From Flavobacteriales bacterium (GTDB lineage Bacteria > Bacteroidota > Bacteroidia > Flavobacteriales_D > Sanyastnellaceae), in NCBI GenBank assembly GCA_947504275.1, contig CANNHA010000003.1, forward strand, positions 1 to 52,647: 52,647 nucleotides of DNA, given 5' to 3'. Below are positions 37,542-47,423 of this stretch, piece by piece. The notes under the pieces were generated by a model that saw nothing but the letters and a program-made list of their open reading frames with translations, did not search any database and was not told the origin of the DNA. Made by a program: the position numbers and the translations under genes. Each line of letters begins with the position of its first letter. Position 1 is the stretch's first letter.

Positions 37542-38591
37542 CTAGGCCTTCTTCAAAGTAAAGCCAAAGGTGCTTCCAATGTCCTCCGTTGAACGCACAG
37601 ATATGGATTGGTGATGAGCCTCAATGATGTGTTTGCAAATTGCCAAACCTAAACCAGATCCTCCATCATTTCTTGAACGACTTTTATCTACCCGATAGAA
37701 ACGCTCAAATATCCTGGGCAAATGTTCTTTGGCGATGCCTATGCCATTGTCTGCCACTTCGCAGAGCATATGCTCTTCCATATCATAAAACCTAATCTTC
37801 ACTTCTCCCTTCTCAACCCCATAATGAATGGCATTGGAGATTAAATTGGTCAGTACTTGCTGAATCCGCTGTGCATCACCCATCACCCATAAATTTTTAG
37901 GACTGCTCTCTTTCAAATGCACGTGCGTTTGCTTAATTGTCGCTGATTGTTCCAACGTCTCTATAGCAAGATGAACACATTGTATCAGATCAAAACGTTC
38001 AATATTCAGTGGCAAAGCTCCACTCTCCAATTTTGAAATTTGATCCAAGTCGCCAATCAAAGCGCCCAATCGATCTGCCTGTCGATTTGCCTTTTCCAAA
38101 AATAGTTTAACCTGCTCTTCATCTTTCAAATCATCATCGAGTAATGTTTCAATATAGCCTTGAATACCAAACAAGGGAGTCTTCAACTCATGCGCTAGGT
38201 TTCCAATAAATTCTTTTCTAACATTGTCTGTGGCGTGCAGTTGCTTCAATTCTTTGATTTTATCTTCCACCCAATCCGACACCTCTTGCTCAATATCCTG
38301 AATCACATCTGAAGCCATCGGCACAGAAGGCCTGCGCTCTGACTGACTTTTGAAAGCATGAATGTTTTTGTAAATGATTTTGATGCGCTTGTATAGAAAG
38401 CTCTCTATAAAACTCCTCGAAAGGAAATAGGAAAAGACCCATGAAAAAACGACCCATAAAAAGATGGACCAAATGGATAAAAATTGAGACTCCCATCTAA
38501 GCTTAACAACTGTAAGGATTACAGCAACTAAAATGGCATTGGCAGAAGCTAACCAAACGGCAATAGCATTGGGAGAGTGGGGTTTCATCAA
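37542..38591 (-). CDS. Sensor histidine kinase (PhoR-like)
   Basis: H-box HELKTPLFGIQGYIETL; N-box LISNAIHYG; VADNGIGIAKEHLPRIFERFYRVDKSRSRNDGGSGLGLAICKHIIEAH. Confidence 0.95.
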   Translation of the reverse strand: MMKPHSPNAIAVWLASANAILVAVILTVVKLRWESQFLSIWSIFLWVVFSWVFSYFLSRSFIESFLYKRIKIIYKNIHAFKSQSERRPSVPMASDVIQDIEQEVSDWVEDKIKELKQLHATDNVRKEFIGNLAHELKTPLFGIQGYIETLLDDDLKDEEQVKLFLEKANRQADRLGALIGDLDQISKLESGALPLNIERFDLIQCVHLAIETLEQSATIKQTHVHLKESSPKNLWVMGDAQRIQQVLTNLISNAIHYGVEKGEVKIRFYDMEEHMLCEVADNGIGIAKEHLPRIFERFYRVDKSRSRNDGGSGLGLAICKHIIEAHHQSISVRSTEDIGSTFGFTLKKA

Positions 38592-39271
38592 GGCTCAAAT
38601 TTATAGCCTACTCCCTTTATAGTTTTAAAAAGTTCTTCACCCAATTTCTCTCTTAATTTTCTGATATGCACATCGATGGTACGATCACCTACAATGACGT
38701 CATTGCCCCAAACAGCATTCAAAATATACTCCCTTGTAAAAACCCTTCCAGGCGCGCTAACCAAAAGTGCTAATAATTCAAATTCTTTTTTAGGAAGATG
38801 AAAAACCTCACCATTATTGGTTACCAGATACTTTTCCTTATCAATCACCAAACCACCTGTAGAAGCTTCGGTACCTGAATGATCTGACTTCTGTTCCCAC
38901 CTTTTCAACCATGCTTTCACTTTAGAAACCAAGATTCTGGGCTTGATGGGCTTAGCAATGTAATCATCACCTCCTGATTCAAAACCAGCCATTTGACTGT
39001 AGTCCTCATTTCTAGCAGTTAAAAAAGCAATAATCACTTCTGAACCTTGAGGTAAATCCCTGATCTCCCGACAAGCCTCCATGCCATCCATCTCCGGCAT
39101 CATGACATCCATTAAAATCAACTGAGGCTGAAAACTTTCAAATGCCTGAACTGCGAGTCTACCATTGGATGCTGTTTCCACCACAAATCCTTCCTTCTCC
39201 AAATTGTACTTCAACAAGTCCAAAATGTCCTGCTCATCGTCAACTAAGAGAACCTTAAATTGCATTGTCAT
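38588..39271 (-). CDS. Response regulator, OmpR/PhoB family
   Basis: VLLVDDEQDILDLLKYNLE, DVMMPEMDGMEA, winged-helix RTIDVHIRKLREKLG; overlaps histidine kinase by 4 bp. Confidence 0.95.
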   Translation of the reverse strand: MTMQFKVLLVDDEQDILDLLKYNLEKEGFVVETASNGRLAVQAFESFQPQLILMDVMMPEMDGMEACREIRDLPQGSEVIIAFLTARNEDYSQMAGFESGGDDYIAKPIKPRILVSKVKAWLKRWEQKSDHSGTEASTGGLVIDKEKYLVTNNGEVFHLPKKEFELLALLVSAPGRVFTREYILNAVWGNDVIVGDRTIDVHIRKLREKLGEELFKTIKGVGYKFEP

Positions 39272-39358
39272 TTTTTTTCCAAAACTAATCCTTTTCTTGT
39301 CAAATTAGGGTTAAGGCAATATTAACGAAATTGAAAAAAAATAGAATATGTTTGCCTC

Positions 39359-40150
39359 ATGAAATGGGAAAACAAAATGGTGTGGATAATTGGCGCTAGC
39401 TCAGGGATTGGGCAGGGTTTGGCCATGGCCATCAACCAATTGGGCGGGTTTGTTGTTTTGTCCTCTAGAAATTCCTCATCGCTTCAAAATACGCAAAGTC
39501 AGCTTCGTCATCCAGAAAAATCAGGCGTTATTCTTTTGGACCTTACCAATGATGAATCCATCGCACAAGCCATAGCCCAATATGAGCAGCAGTTTAAACA
39601 GATAGATACACTCATTCATTCAGGAGGAATAAGTCAACGTTCGTTGGCTTTAGAAACAACTTCTGAATCAACAGAACTAATCTTTAAAAGCAACTTTTTA
39701 GGACAAATTCCCATTACCCAATATGCCGCAAAAAAAATGATTGCTCGACAATCTGGAAAAATTGTGGTCATTACCAGTTTTACTGGAAAGTGGGGATTCT
39801 TCTTGCGCTCATCTTATGCAGCCTCCAAACACGCCCTGCATGGTTTTTATGATAGCCTTAGAATGGAGATAGAAAATGACGGCGTTCAAATTCATTTGGT
39901 TACTCCAGGATTTATTGCAACAGACATTTCTAAAAATGCTATAGACCCCACAGGTCAGGCGACAGGAGAGATGGATAACAATCAACAACAAGGCATCAGT
40001 GCTTCATTGTGCGCACAACAAATCTTACAAGGTATTGACAAAGAAAAAACAGAATTTGGTGTAGGTGGAAGTGAACTTAAGGCACTTTGGATTCACCAAT
40101 ACTTTCCTAATCTTTTTCAAAAAATACTGCGCAAGCAATCTGCTCGTTAA
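39359..40150 (+). CDS. SDR-family oxidoreductase
   Basis: IGASSGIGQGLA; SYAASKHALHGFYDSLR. Confidence 0.92.
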   Translation: MKWENKMVWIIGASSGIGQGLAMAINQLGGFVVLSSRNSSSLQNTQSQLRHPEKSGVILLDLTNDESIAQAIAQYEQQFKQIDTLIHSGGISQRSLALETTSESTELIFKSNFLGQIPITQYAAKKMIARQSGKIVVITSFTGKWGFFLRSSYAASKHALHGFYDSLRMEIENDGVQIHLVTPGFIATDISKNAIDPTGQATGEMDNNQQQGISASLCAQQILQGIDKEKTEFGVGGSELKALWIHQYFPNLFQKILRKQSAR

Positions 40151-41211
40151 TCCTTGATTCTGCTGAAACGCAGAGCCTTGAGCATAAAATCAGGTAGAGG
40201 TTTCAACGGATCTCTTTTCTCGACATTCAAAAATATTCCCCATTTCTCCATAATGGGAACTTTATACACCTCAATCATTTCAATCAAAACACCATCTGGA
40301 TCATCGATATAAACACAATGTACCTTGGTATTGCCCATGCTCAGAGCGTTTTGACTATCGCAAGTAAAGGGAAAGCCCTTATCACTTAAATTCTTCTCCA
40401 ATGTTTTCATGCCTTTGACATCCAAACCCAAATGCACAAAACCCAAATCACCCCATATTCTTCCTTTGAATATTTTTTTGGGTTGACGAGACAACACTTG
40501 GATCAATTCAATCTGATTGTTTCCCGTGACTTTGGCAAAACCGCCACCAGTGGGTTGGCTCGGTGTTAAAAGAACACGTCTAAAAGTATCGTTGCCTCCT
40601 GGTAAACCTTTCCATTCTTCAAACTCTCCCGTTGTATCATAAACAACCTGATCAAAACCCAGAATATCTGAATACAATTTCATGGATTGGTTGATATCAC
40701 TCACGCCAATGGCGCAGCCCATTACTCCACCTAGAGGATGTCCGCTATTGGTATACCAGCGATCATCGGATGTAATCTGAAACCAATTGCTATCTGGATC
40801 TTGAAGGTAAAAAGCGGGACGATCATCTGGTCTTGAATGAACATCTTCTATACGGCTCACCAACTGCTTGGCGTGGTCATGAGCACGGTGCACGTCTCTG
40901 GATTTAAAATGGATGAAATTGATTCCGATATCACCCAGTTCAAAGGTGTTCAAATTGGGTCTAGCCTTAAATGATGCGGGCTGAATGACTTCAATGGCAC
41001 AGCCTCCTTGCAGGTTCAACACCATGCTCGCGCGCTTGGTGATGGTTTTTTGATGGGTATACACATCCATCAAAGGTGCCGGTTGAACTGAATCAAAAAA
41101 CGGAATGTCTAAACCAAACAACTTTCTGTACAAAGGCAAAAACTTATCCATGTCACTCACCGCTATGCCGATGTGCTGCATGCCATTTACTCGAGCAATA
41201 CTATTTTTCAT
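40147..41211 (-). CDS. VOC-family protein with two glyoxalase-like domains
   Basis: MQHIGIAVSDMDKFLPLYRKLFGLDIPF and GCAIGVSDINQSMKLYSDILGFD; YIDDPDGVLIEMIE. Confidence 0.88.
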   Translation of the reverse strand: MKNSIARVNGMQHIGIAVSDMDKFLPLYRKLFGLDIPFFDSVQPAPLMDVYTHQKTITKRASMVLNLQGGCAIEVIQPASFKARPNLNTFELGDIGINFIHFKSRDVHRAHDHAKQLVSRIEDVHSRPDDRPAFYLQDPDSNWFQITSDDRWYTNSGHPLGGVMGCAIGVSDINQSMKLYSDILGFDQVVYDTTGEFEEWKGLPGGNDTFRRVLLTPSQPTGGGFAKVTGNNQIELIQVLSRQPKKIFKGRIWGDLGFVHLGLDVKGMKTLEKNLSDKGFPFTCDSQNALSMGNTKVHCVYIDDPDGVLIEMIEVYKVPIMEKWGIFLNVEKRDPLKPLPDFMLKALRFSRIKD

Positions 41212-42511
41212 ATCTCTTCCTCCAATTGTTTCTTATTGATACCAATTCATTCCACTCATCAGAATGAGTCTTCTTGATGCGTTTAATCTTAAACACTGCC
41301 GCAATTTTCAAATTGTATCTGGACCAAGAAATTGAGAACAGTCCAAGCGAAATCAAAACGGCCAAAAACATCAACTGATTCATGAGACCCGACATAGGCA
41401 ATAATGAAAGTAAAACTAACCAAATCAGCAGCGTGTAAAAAGGAGATAAGAAAGTGAAAAAGGCATATCGAATTGAATTATAAAACAACTCATCTTGCAC
41501 GTTCTTTTTGACAAAATTCTCTGTAAAGAAAGACAACGGCCAATAAAGCAAACGACCCAGTCGCCCGGGAATAAACTCGACCAACCAAAAAAACCAATCG
41601 TTCATCCGAACTTTAAAAAACATCTCTGCCTCTTTGACTGTTAAATTCAGAGCGCTCACTTTCTTGTGATAAGCGCGAATTTCAACTTTCTCTGCTTCTT
41701 CCACTTCATGGTAGTTGTTGCAGAAATCTCGGTAGTGCTGCCATCCTTCTACAACACCTTCATGTTTCAATCTGTCAAATGCCGGCGCCATCTCTTCAAG
41801 TACCGTATAATCTTCTTCATCTTTGATGTCGACCATCAAATTAGACAGGGATTGGTGCACCGTTTTCAAAAGGTTATTGATGGCTCTATTGTCGTCTTCT
41901 TGGTAATCTGCCCAAAAGTCTTTTAGTGCAATGGGTTGACCTACTTCTAAAATTAATCGTGGATGCTTCTGGTAAAAATCGCTGTAGTCCAACCCCATGG
42001 GAACAATCTTCAAGCCCAACAATTTGGGATCCCGCTCAATGGAGGAAAATGCCAAACGGGCAAAACCTTTTTTCAAAGGAAGCATGAGTTGTTTCTTTCC
42101 GCGGTGGCTTCCTTCAGGAAACATGCTTACTACCGCTCCTTTGGACAATCGTGTTCTGCAAACCTCAAATACATCCTCATTTCGTTGAGATTGATCCGCA
42201 ATCTTATCTTTCTCTCTGTAGATAGGCAACATGTTTAGCCTGTACAAAAGCTGAGCAATGGTAGGGCTTTTAAAAACATCTGAGCGTGTTAACCAATGCA
42301 ATTGATGAGGAACAACGCGACAGCAAATCAATGGGTCAATCATCGCATTTTGATGATTGGCCACCAACATGATAGAACCAGATTTTGGGAAATTTTCCAA
42401 TCCCTTGACATAAAATCCATCAAAGAACAACCCCAATCCATTGGCAACCCATGGGTACACCAATGAATACAACCATGATTGCTTTGATAACGGATATTGT
42501 GACTTTGACAT
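41201..42511 (-). CDS. Lysophospholipid acyltransferase (PlsC-like)
   Basis: MLVANHQNAMIDPL (HX4D-like NHQNAMID); VSMFPEGSHRGKKQLMLPLKKGFARLA. Confidence 0.88.
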   Translation of the reverse strand: MSKSQYPLSKQSWLYSLVYPWVANGLGLFFDGFYVKGLENFPKSGSIMLVANHQNAMIDPLICCRVVPHQLHWLTRSDVFKSPTIAQLLYRLNMLPIYREKDKIADQSQRNEDVFEVCRTRLSKGAVVSMFPEGSHRGKKQLMLPLKKGFARLAFSSIERDPKLLGLKIVPMGLDYSDFYQKHPRLILEVGQPIALKDFWADYQEDDNRAINNLLKTVHQSLSNLMVDIKDEEDYTVLEEMAPAFDRLKHEGVVEGWQHYRDFCNNYHEVEEAEKVEIRAYHKKVSALNLTVKEAEMFFKVRMNDWFFWLVEFIPGRLGRLLYWPLSFFTENFVKKNVQDELFYNSIRYAFFTFLSPFYTLLIWLVLLSLLPMSGLMNQLMFLAVLISLGLFSISWSRYNLKIAAVFKIKRIKKTHSDEWNELVSIRNNWRKRYEK

Positions 42512-42521
42512 ATAAAACAAA

Positions 42522-44351
42522 TTAATGATTTAACAAATGCTGCATGTTGAGCATTTTTCCGTACAATGAATGAGGGTCTTGTAAAAGCTGGTTGGGGTGT
42601 CCCATCTCCTTCACTTCACCTTTATCCAATACCAGTACTTGATCACAGTCTTTTACAGTTGACAATCGGTGTGCGATAACAATGCTGGTGCGCCCCTTCA
42701 TCAATTTATCCAATGCTTCTTGCACTTGTCTTTCACTGCTGGTATCCAATGCACTTGTGGCCTCATCCAATATCAATACTTTTGGATTTCTAATCATTGC
42801 CCTGGCGATAGCAATTCTTTGTCTTTGACCGCCAGACAACTGAACACCACGCTCTCCCACCATGGTATCCAAACCCTCCGGAAATTGGGTGATAAACTCC
42901 AAAACATTGGCATCCTTCACCACTTGATTCAAAGTTTCCTCATCAGCATGGGGCTTCCCGTACAGAATGTTTTCACGTATGGTTCCACCAAACAAAATAA
43001 CTTCCTGCGGAACAAAAGCCATTTGACTTCGGATAAATGACTTGTCCAAATCAGTTGCCAGTTGATTTCCCCATTTTATCTGGCCCTCATTGGGATCAAA
43101 AAATCGCAAAATCAATGCTGCAATGGTTGATTTGCCTGAACCGCTTTGTCCAACCAAAGCCAATTTCTCACCTGCATTCAATTGAAAACTCACAGATTTC
43201 AAAACTGTTACATCAGGGCGAGTGGGGTAATAAAATACAACATTTTCAAAAGACAAAGCGGTGTCTAAAATCTGAGTTCCCGATTGGGGCTCATCAAATG
43301 ACACGCCCTCATCCTCAGAATCTATCAACTTCATGATGGTCTCAATGACACCGATTCCTCTTTGCAATGCACCCAACTGTGCGGCCAAACCACCGATAGA
43401 TCCAGCCACCAATCCGGTGAGCATGATAAATTGAGGCAAAACCTCTGCTGGCAATTCACCCTTCTGATGCAAGTAAGATCCCCAACCTATTACCAAACCC
43501 AATGCACCGAACAAGAAAATAATAATGAACGTACCAAACATTCCACGCCAAATAGCACCCCTCATTCCATAGGCCTTGATATTCTCTACACTGGCTCTGA
43601 ATTTTTTCCACTCCAACCATTCGTTGGCGTAACTCTTCACATTGACAATGCCCATCAATGACTCATTCACTATATTTCCCGACTCTGCAACTTTGTCTTG
43701 TGTTTCTTTTCCCAATCGCTTGATGAATTTGCCAAAAAACACCATCACAATCATTATCACGGGCAATGAGCTCAGCATTACCAAAGTGAGCTCCCAAGAA
43801 AAGGCCACCAAACAACCTACACCAAAAACAATGATAACCGTTTGACGAATAAACTCAGCCAAGGTAATTGTCAATGTTTCCTGTACCGTTGATACATCGC
43901 TGGAAATCCTGGTAACCAAATCACCCACCTTGCTGCTGTGATAAAAATCCATAGACTTGGAAATCATCTTTTTGTAGGCCGCACTGCGCAATTCAAGCAT
44001 TGCATTCTCTGTGACATAAGCAAACAAGTACACCCGAATAAATGAGAAAACTCCTTGAATCAAAAGCAAAGCAACCAAAGCTATGAGAACACCCTTTGTG
44101 GTATCAAAAGACAAATTGGAAAAGAACATACTCAAAAATTGTTGTGTCCATGCCCCTCCAGGCACTGTAGTAATATCGCCTGGCGCCATCAACAATCCCA
44201 ATAAAGCTGTAATGGTAATCACCAACAATCCTGATACTGACAATAAGATAATACCCAATCCAAAAGAAAGCGCATAAGGTTGTAAAAATCTAAATACTGC
44301 TAATGAATTTCTAAAAGACTCTTTAGAAATTTTTTTCTTTTCTTTTTCCAT
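42522..44351 (-). CDS. ABC exporter, TMD-NBD half transporter (MsbA-like)
   Basis: Walker A GQSGSGKST, signature LSGGQRQRIAIARA, Walker B VLILDEATSALD. Confidence 0.95.
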   Translation of the reverse strand: MEKEKKKISKESFRNSLAVFRFLQPYALSFGLGIILLSVSGLLVITITALLGLLMAPGDITTVPGGAWTQQFLSMFFSNLSFDTTKGVLIALVALLLIQGVFSFIRVYLFAYVTENAMLELRSAAYKKMISKSMDFYHSSKVGDLVTRISSDVSTVQETLTITLAEFIRQTVIIVFGVGCLVAFSWELTLVMLSSLPVIMIVMVFFGKFIKRLGKETQDKVAESGNIVNESLMGIVNVKSYANEWLEWKKFRASVENIKAYGMRGAIWRGMFGTFIIIFLFGALGLVIGWGSYLHQKGELPAEVLPQFIMLTGLVAGSIGGLAAQLGALQRGIGVIETIMKLIDSEDEGVSFDEPQSGTQILDTALSFENVVFYYPTRPDVTVLKSVSFQLNAGEKLALVGQSGSGKSTIAALILRFFDPNEGQIKWGNQLATDLDKSFIRSQMAFVPQEVILFGGTIRENILYGKPHADEETLNQVVKDANVLEFITQFPEGLDTMVGERGVQLSGGQRQRIAIARAMIRNPKVLILDEATSALDTSSERQVQEALDKLMKGRTSIVIAHRLSTVKDCDQVLVLDKGEVKEMGHPNQLLQDPHSLYGKMLNMQHLLNH

Positions 44352-44357
44352 AAATGC

Positions 44358-44876
44358 TTACTCACTATACGCCTTTAGCACGGCATCCAAACGGGCCTTC
44401 ATCTCGTAATAATAACGATCATCCCACAATACGCCTTTCTGCTTCATGCTGTAAATCCCTTTCCCAAAAGGTTTTGTTTTCAAAAAATTTACACCCATGT
44501 AATCATCATTTCGGTATAGAAAAGCATCCATCTCCAAAATCAAACTAGCGGCATTGTCATTACCAAATTCACTAAAATCAACATCAATCATTTTAGGAAG
44601 ATGATTTACTTCTTTAAAAACAATCTGTATGCTTGGTGCATAGGGTATTTTCTTGATTTTATACTGCCCGCTGGAGCTAGCAGTATCTGAAGCTATCTTT
44701 TTTCCGTCTGCAAAAGCTTCTACAACGGCTTTGTTTAATCCCTTACCCAAGGTGTCAGGCCAAACAGCAGAGGTGATTTTACCAGAAAGCGCTATGAATT
44801 TCTTTATGTCCTTTTGGGCATAAGAGGACAATACAGAAAGAAAAAGACAAATGACAATGAGAGGTTTTCTTAGCAT
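44358..44876 (-). CDS. hypothetical secreted protein (172 aa)
   Basis: Signal peptide MLRKPLIVICLFLSVLSSYAQ; carboxypeptidase-like regulatory Ig fold suggested. Confidence 0.65.
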   Translation of the reverse strand: MLRKPLIVICLFLSVLSSYAQKDIKKFIALSGKITSAVWPDTLGKGLNKAVVEAFADGKKIASDTASSSGQYKIKKIPYAPSIQIVFKEVNHLPKMIDVDFSEFGNDNAASLILEMDAFLYRNDDYMGVNFLKTKPFGKGIYSMKQKGVLWDDRYYYEMKARLDAVLKAYSE

Positions 44877-44927
44877 ACATCAAAGATAAGGAAACTTTTT
44901 CACATTTATTTGTATCAACATTAATTG

Positions 44928-44943
44928 TATGTACATATATTTG
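44928..44943 (+). promoter_or_regulatory. Candidate MarR operator (TATGTACATA palindrome) overlapping -7 box TATATTTG
   Basis: Perfect 10-bp palindrome 44928-44937 overlapping TAnnTTTG at 44936-44943, 4 nt before the GTG start. Confidence 0.5.
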
Positions 44944-44947
44944 CCCG

Positions 44948-45418
44948 GTGAAAATAGAGGAAGAAATAAAACAAGAAAAATTCAGAAGTGAACATCACAA
45001 GTTGATGATTAATCTTCTGTTTACTTCTTCTTGGCTGCAGCGCATGCAAATGAGTGTGATGCGGCCATATGACCTTACTCCTCCACAATACAATATTTTG
45101 CGCATTCTCAGAGGATCAAAGGGTGAGATGGTCAACTTAGGTGAAATCACCAGCAGAATGATTGATCGCTCCAGCAATACTTCTCGGCTTATTGATAAAC
45201 TGGTGATAAAAAAATGGGTTTCTCGAAAAACATGTCCTAACGATCGACGACAGAGCGAAATCTACATTACTCAGGAGGGATTGAAGATATTGGAGCAACT
45301 TGACAAACCCATAGACAGCATAACTGAACAATTTCATTTCCTATCGGTTAAAGACACCAAAGAAGTGAATCAATTTTTAGATCAGCTTAGAAACCAAAAT
45401 TTAAATCAAATCATATGA
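44948..45418 (+). CDS. MarR-family transcriptional regulator (GTG start)
   Basis: LTPPQYNILRILRGSKGEMVNLGEITSRMIDRSSNTSRLIDKLVIKKWVSRKTCPNDRRQSEIYITQEGLKIL wHTH. Confidence 0.92.
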   Translation: MKIEEEIKQEKFRSEHHKLMINLLFTSSWLQRMQMSVMRPYDLTPPQYNILRILRGSKGEMVNLGEITSRMIDRSSNTSRLIDKLVIKKWVSRKTCPNDRRQSEIYITQEGLKILEQLDKPIDSITEQFHFLSVKDTKEVNQFLDQLRNQNLNQII

Positions 45419-45996
45419 GAAAAATCATGACTATTGCCTTAATGGCATTGACAACTGTAGCTTTTGCTCAGTTAAAAGATGGTAAGTACATCTTAGATTA
45501 CAAAACATCCAAAGTAGATTGGAGAGGTGAGAACCTAGTAGGCGGAGGCCACGACGGTTTTGTGAAAGTTTCCAGTGGAAATGTTGTTGTCACAAGAGGC
45601 AACATTGCTTCAGGAAAAATCAAAATCAACATGAACGATATCACCTGCACTGACATCTCTGATCCAGGCACCAATTCAAAATTGATTAACCATTTGAAGG
45701 CCGAGGATTTTTTCTACACTGAAAAATATCCAGATGCCATCTATGAAATCACAAATTGCGCAGCCAAAGCAGACGGAAATGGCAACTCACACGTTGTTAA
45801 GGGAAAAATGACCATCAAAGGCATCAGCAAAGAGTTGGAGTTTCCAGTGAAAATTGAAGGCCGTGATGGTGACATGAAAGTAACAGGAGATATTGTATTT
45901 GACCGTTCATTGTTTGACATAAAATACCCAAGTGTTGGTAACTATGCAGCTAAAAATGAAATCAAATTGAAATTGAACATTTCATCTAAGATATAA
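45415..45996 (+). CDS. YceI-family protein
   Basis: Signal peptide; YILDYKTSKVDWRGENLVGGGHDGFVKVSSGNV...; LINHLKAEDFFYTEKYPDAIYEI; ATGA overlap with MarR gene. Confidence 0.93.
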   Translation: MRKIMTIALMALTTVAFAQLKDGKYILDYKTSKVDWRGENLVGGGHDGFVKVSSGNVVVTRGNIASGKIKINMNDITCTDISDPGTNSKLINHLKAEDFFYTEKYPDAIYEITNCAAKADGNGNSHVVKGKMTIKGISKELEFPVKIEGRDGDMKVTGDIVFDRSLFDIKYPSVGNYAAKNEIKLKLNISSKI

Positions 45997-46015
45997 GACG
46001 AATCCAAAATACAAG

Positions 46016-46037
46016 AAGAGAGGCTAAGGCCTCTTTT
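46016..46037 (+). terminator. Intrinsic terminator between convergent genes
   Basis: AGAGGC-TAAG-GCCTCT (46019-46034) followed by T-run; the opposing gene's stop lies inside the hairpin. Confidence 0.75.
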
Positions 46038-46770
46038 TTTGTTTGGGTAAATCCTTATCTGGCTTTAAAAAATAACGCAGATCCAAAGTCAGGTAAGTCC
46101 CGCCAATAGGCATCCAAAGATCATTTCCGGCACCTTTTGATTCCACTCTAAGTTGAGTTAAAGCAATGTCTCCCATGGGGCGATGATAAGAAGCACCCGC
46201 ATAAAAATAACCCTGGTCCTTGGTTCTGTATTCAAATCCCAGGTTGGCCGTTGCAGCTAACATTGCCCAACGGGTTCTGAATGTTTTGGCATAGGAGTCA
46301 ACGTACAAACTATCTTTAAATACAGACCCTGTCTTGTACAAATTACTGGGGTAAAAATCCAAAGCCACACCTCCACTGCCGTTGATATACCATTTTGGAC
46401 TCAATTGAACATAAATCAATGCTTGCACTGGAATTTCATATCCAACCATTTTGTATTTTAATACATCTTCAATCTGATAGCGTTGGCTGTAGAATTTTAG
46501 TTCAAAATTTCTTTGTACCATTGAAATTCCGGACTCTATACTCCACATGTCATTGATCCCCTTTCGAATAACCACTCCGGTATTCCATCCCAATTTTTGG
46601 AATAAAGTTGCGTCCAAAGAATCACTCACAAAGCGCTGTGGGCCAGTTTCAAAAAACTTACTGGCAAACATGGGTTTTAACTGCAAACCCAACGTGGTTT
46701 GGCCCTTCTGAGCAACCACTGCCAATTGCAAGAAGCAAAAAGATATCAAAACAAAAAATCTAACCTTCAT
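46024..46770 (-). CDS. outer membrane beta-barrel protein (248 aa)
   Basis: Signal peptide, barrel strands, GFEYRTKDQGYFYAGASYHRP, C-terminal YLTLDLRYFLKP. Confidence 0.7.
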   Translation of the reverse strand: MKVRFFVLISFCFLQLAVVAQKGQTTLGLQLKPMFASKFFETGPQRFVSDSLDATLFQKLGWNTGVVIRKGINDMWSIESGISMVQRNFELKFYSQRYQIEDVLKYKMVGYEIPVQALIYVQLSPKWYINGSGGVALDFYPSNLYKTGSVFKDSLYVDSYAKTFRTRWAMLAATANLGFEYRTKDQGYFYAGASYHRPMGDIALTQLRVESKGAGNDLWMPIGGTYLTLDLRYFLKPDKDLPKQKKRP

Positions 46771-47359
46771 CTGACAAGCGCCAAGTGGTCACGTATTCCA
46801 ATGGTTTGCGGTGTGATTTAAATTCTCCATCCTCCTTGGGGTATCCCAGATAAAAGAATCCCAAACACGTCATCCCGTCTGTCAACTGCAGAAAATCACG
46901 CATCATTTCGTGCTGGATAACAGATGGTGTTGCCCAAAAACCAGCAAGACCATAGGCCGTAGCCGTTAAATGAAGATTTTGAACTGCAGCACCCATGGCT
47001 GCCACCTCCTCCCACTCCGGAACTTTTTGCGCTGGATCTCTATGCATATTAACCGCGATGACCACAGAAGCTGTCAAAATTCTCTCCTTCATTCGCTGTA
47101 CTTTATGCAGATTAATATCCTTGGGATCCTTCTCATTGGTTGCGCAGAAAAAGGCCAACTCTGCCAATTCTATTTTGGATTCATCGTTCATGACAACAAA
47201 ACGCCAAGGTTGAGTAAGTCCATGATTGGGAGCCCAACAGGCATTGGTCAGCATCAACTCTACTTGCTCCCGATGGACTTTTCTTGCGCCAAAATGTTCT
47301 GGAGCTATCGATCTTCTGTTGCGGATCAGCTCAGTTACTTCACTTAAATTGTACTTCAT
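46760..47359 (-). CDS. Nitroreductase-family protein
   Basis: IRNRRSIAPEHFGARKVHREQVELMLTNACWAPNHGLTQPWRFVVM; AAMGAAVQNLHLTATAYGLAGFWATP. Confidence 0.93.
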   Translation of the reverse strand: MKYNLSEVTELIRNRRSIAPEHFGARKVHREQVELMLTNACWAPNHGLTQPWRFVVMNDESKIELAELAFFCATNEKDPKDINLHKVQRMKERILTASVVIAVNMHRDPAQKVPEWEEVAAMGAAVQNLHLTATAYGLAGFWATPSVIQHEMMRDFLQLTDGMTCLGFFYLGYPKEDGEFKSHRKPLEYVTTWRLSDEG

Positions 47360-47423
47360 AATTGAATTTCAAAACTACATGCAAATCAGGAAACAATTAC
47401 ATTTGTTGACTGTAAAAAACACA

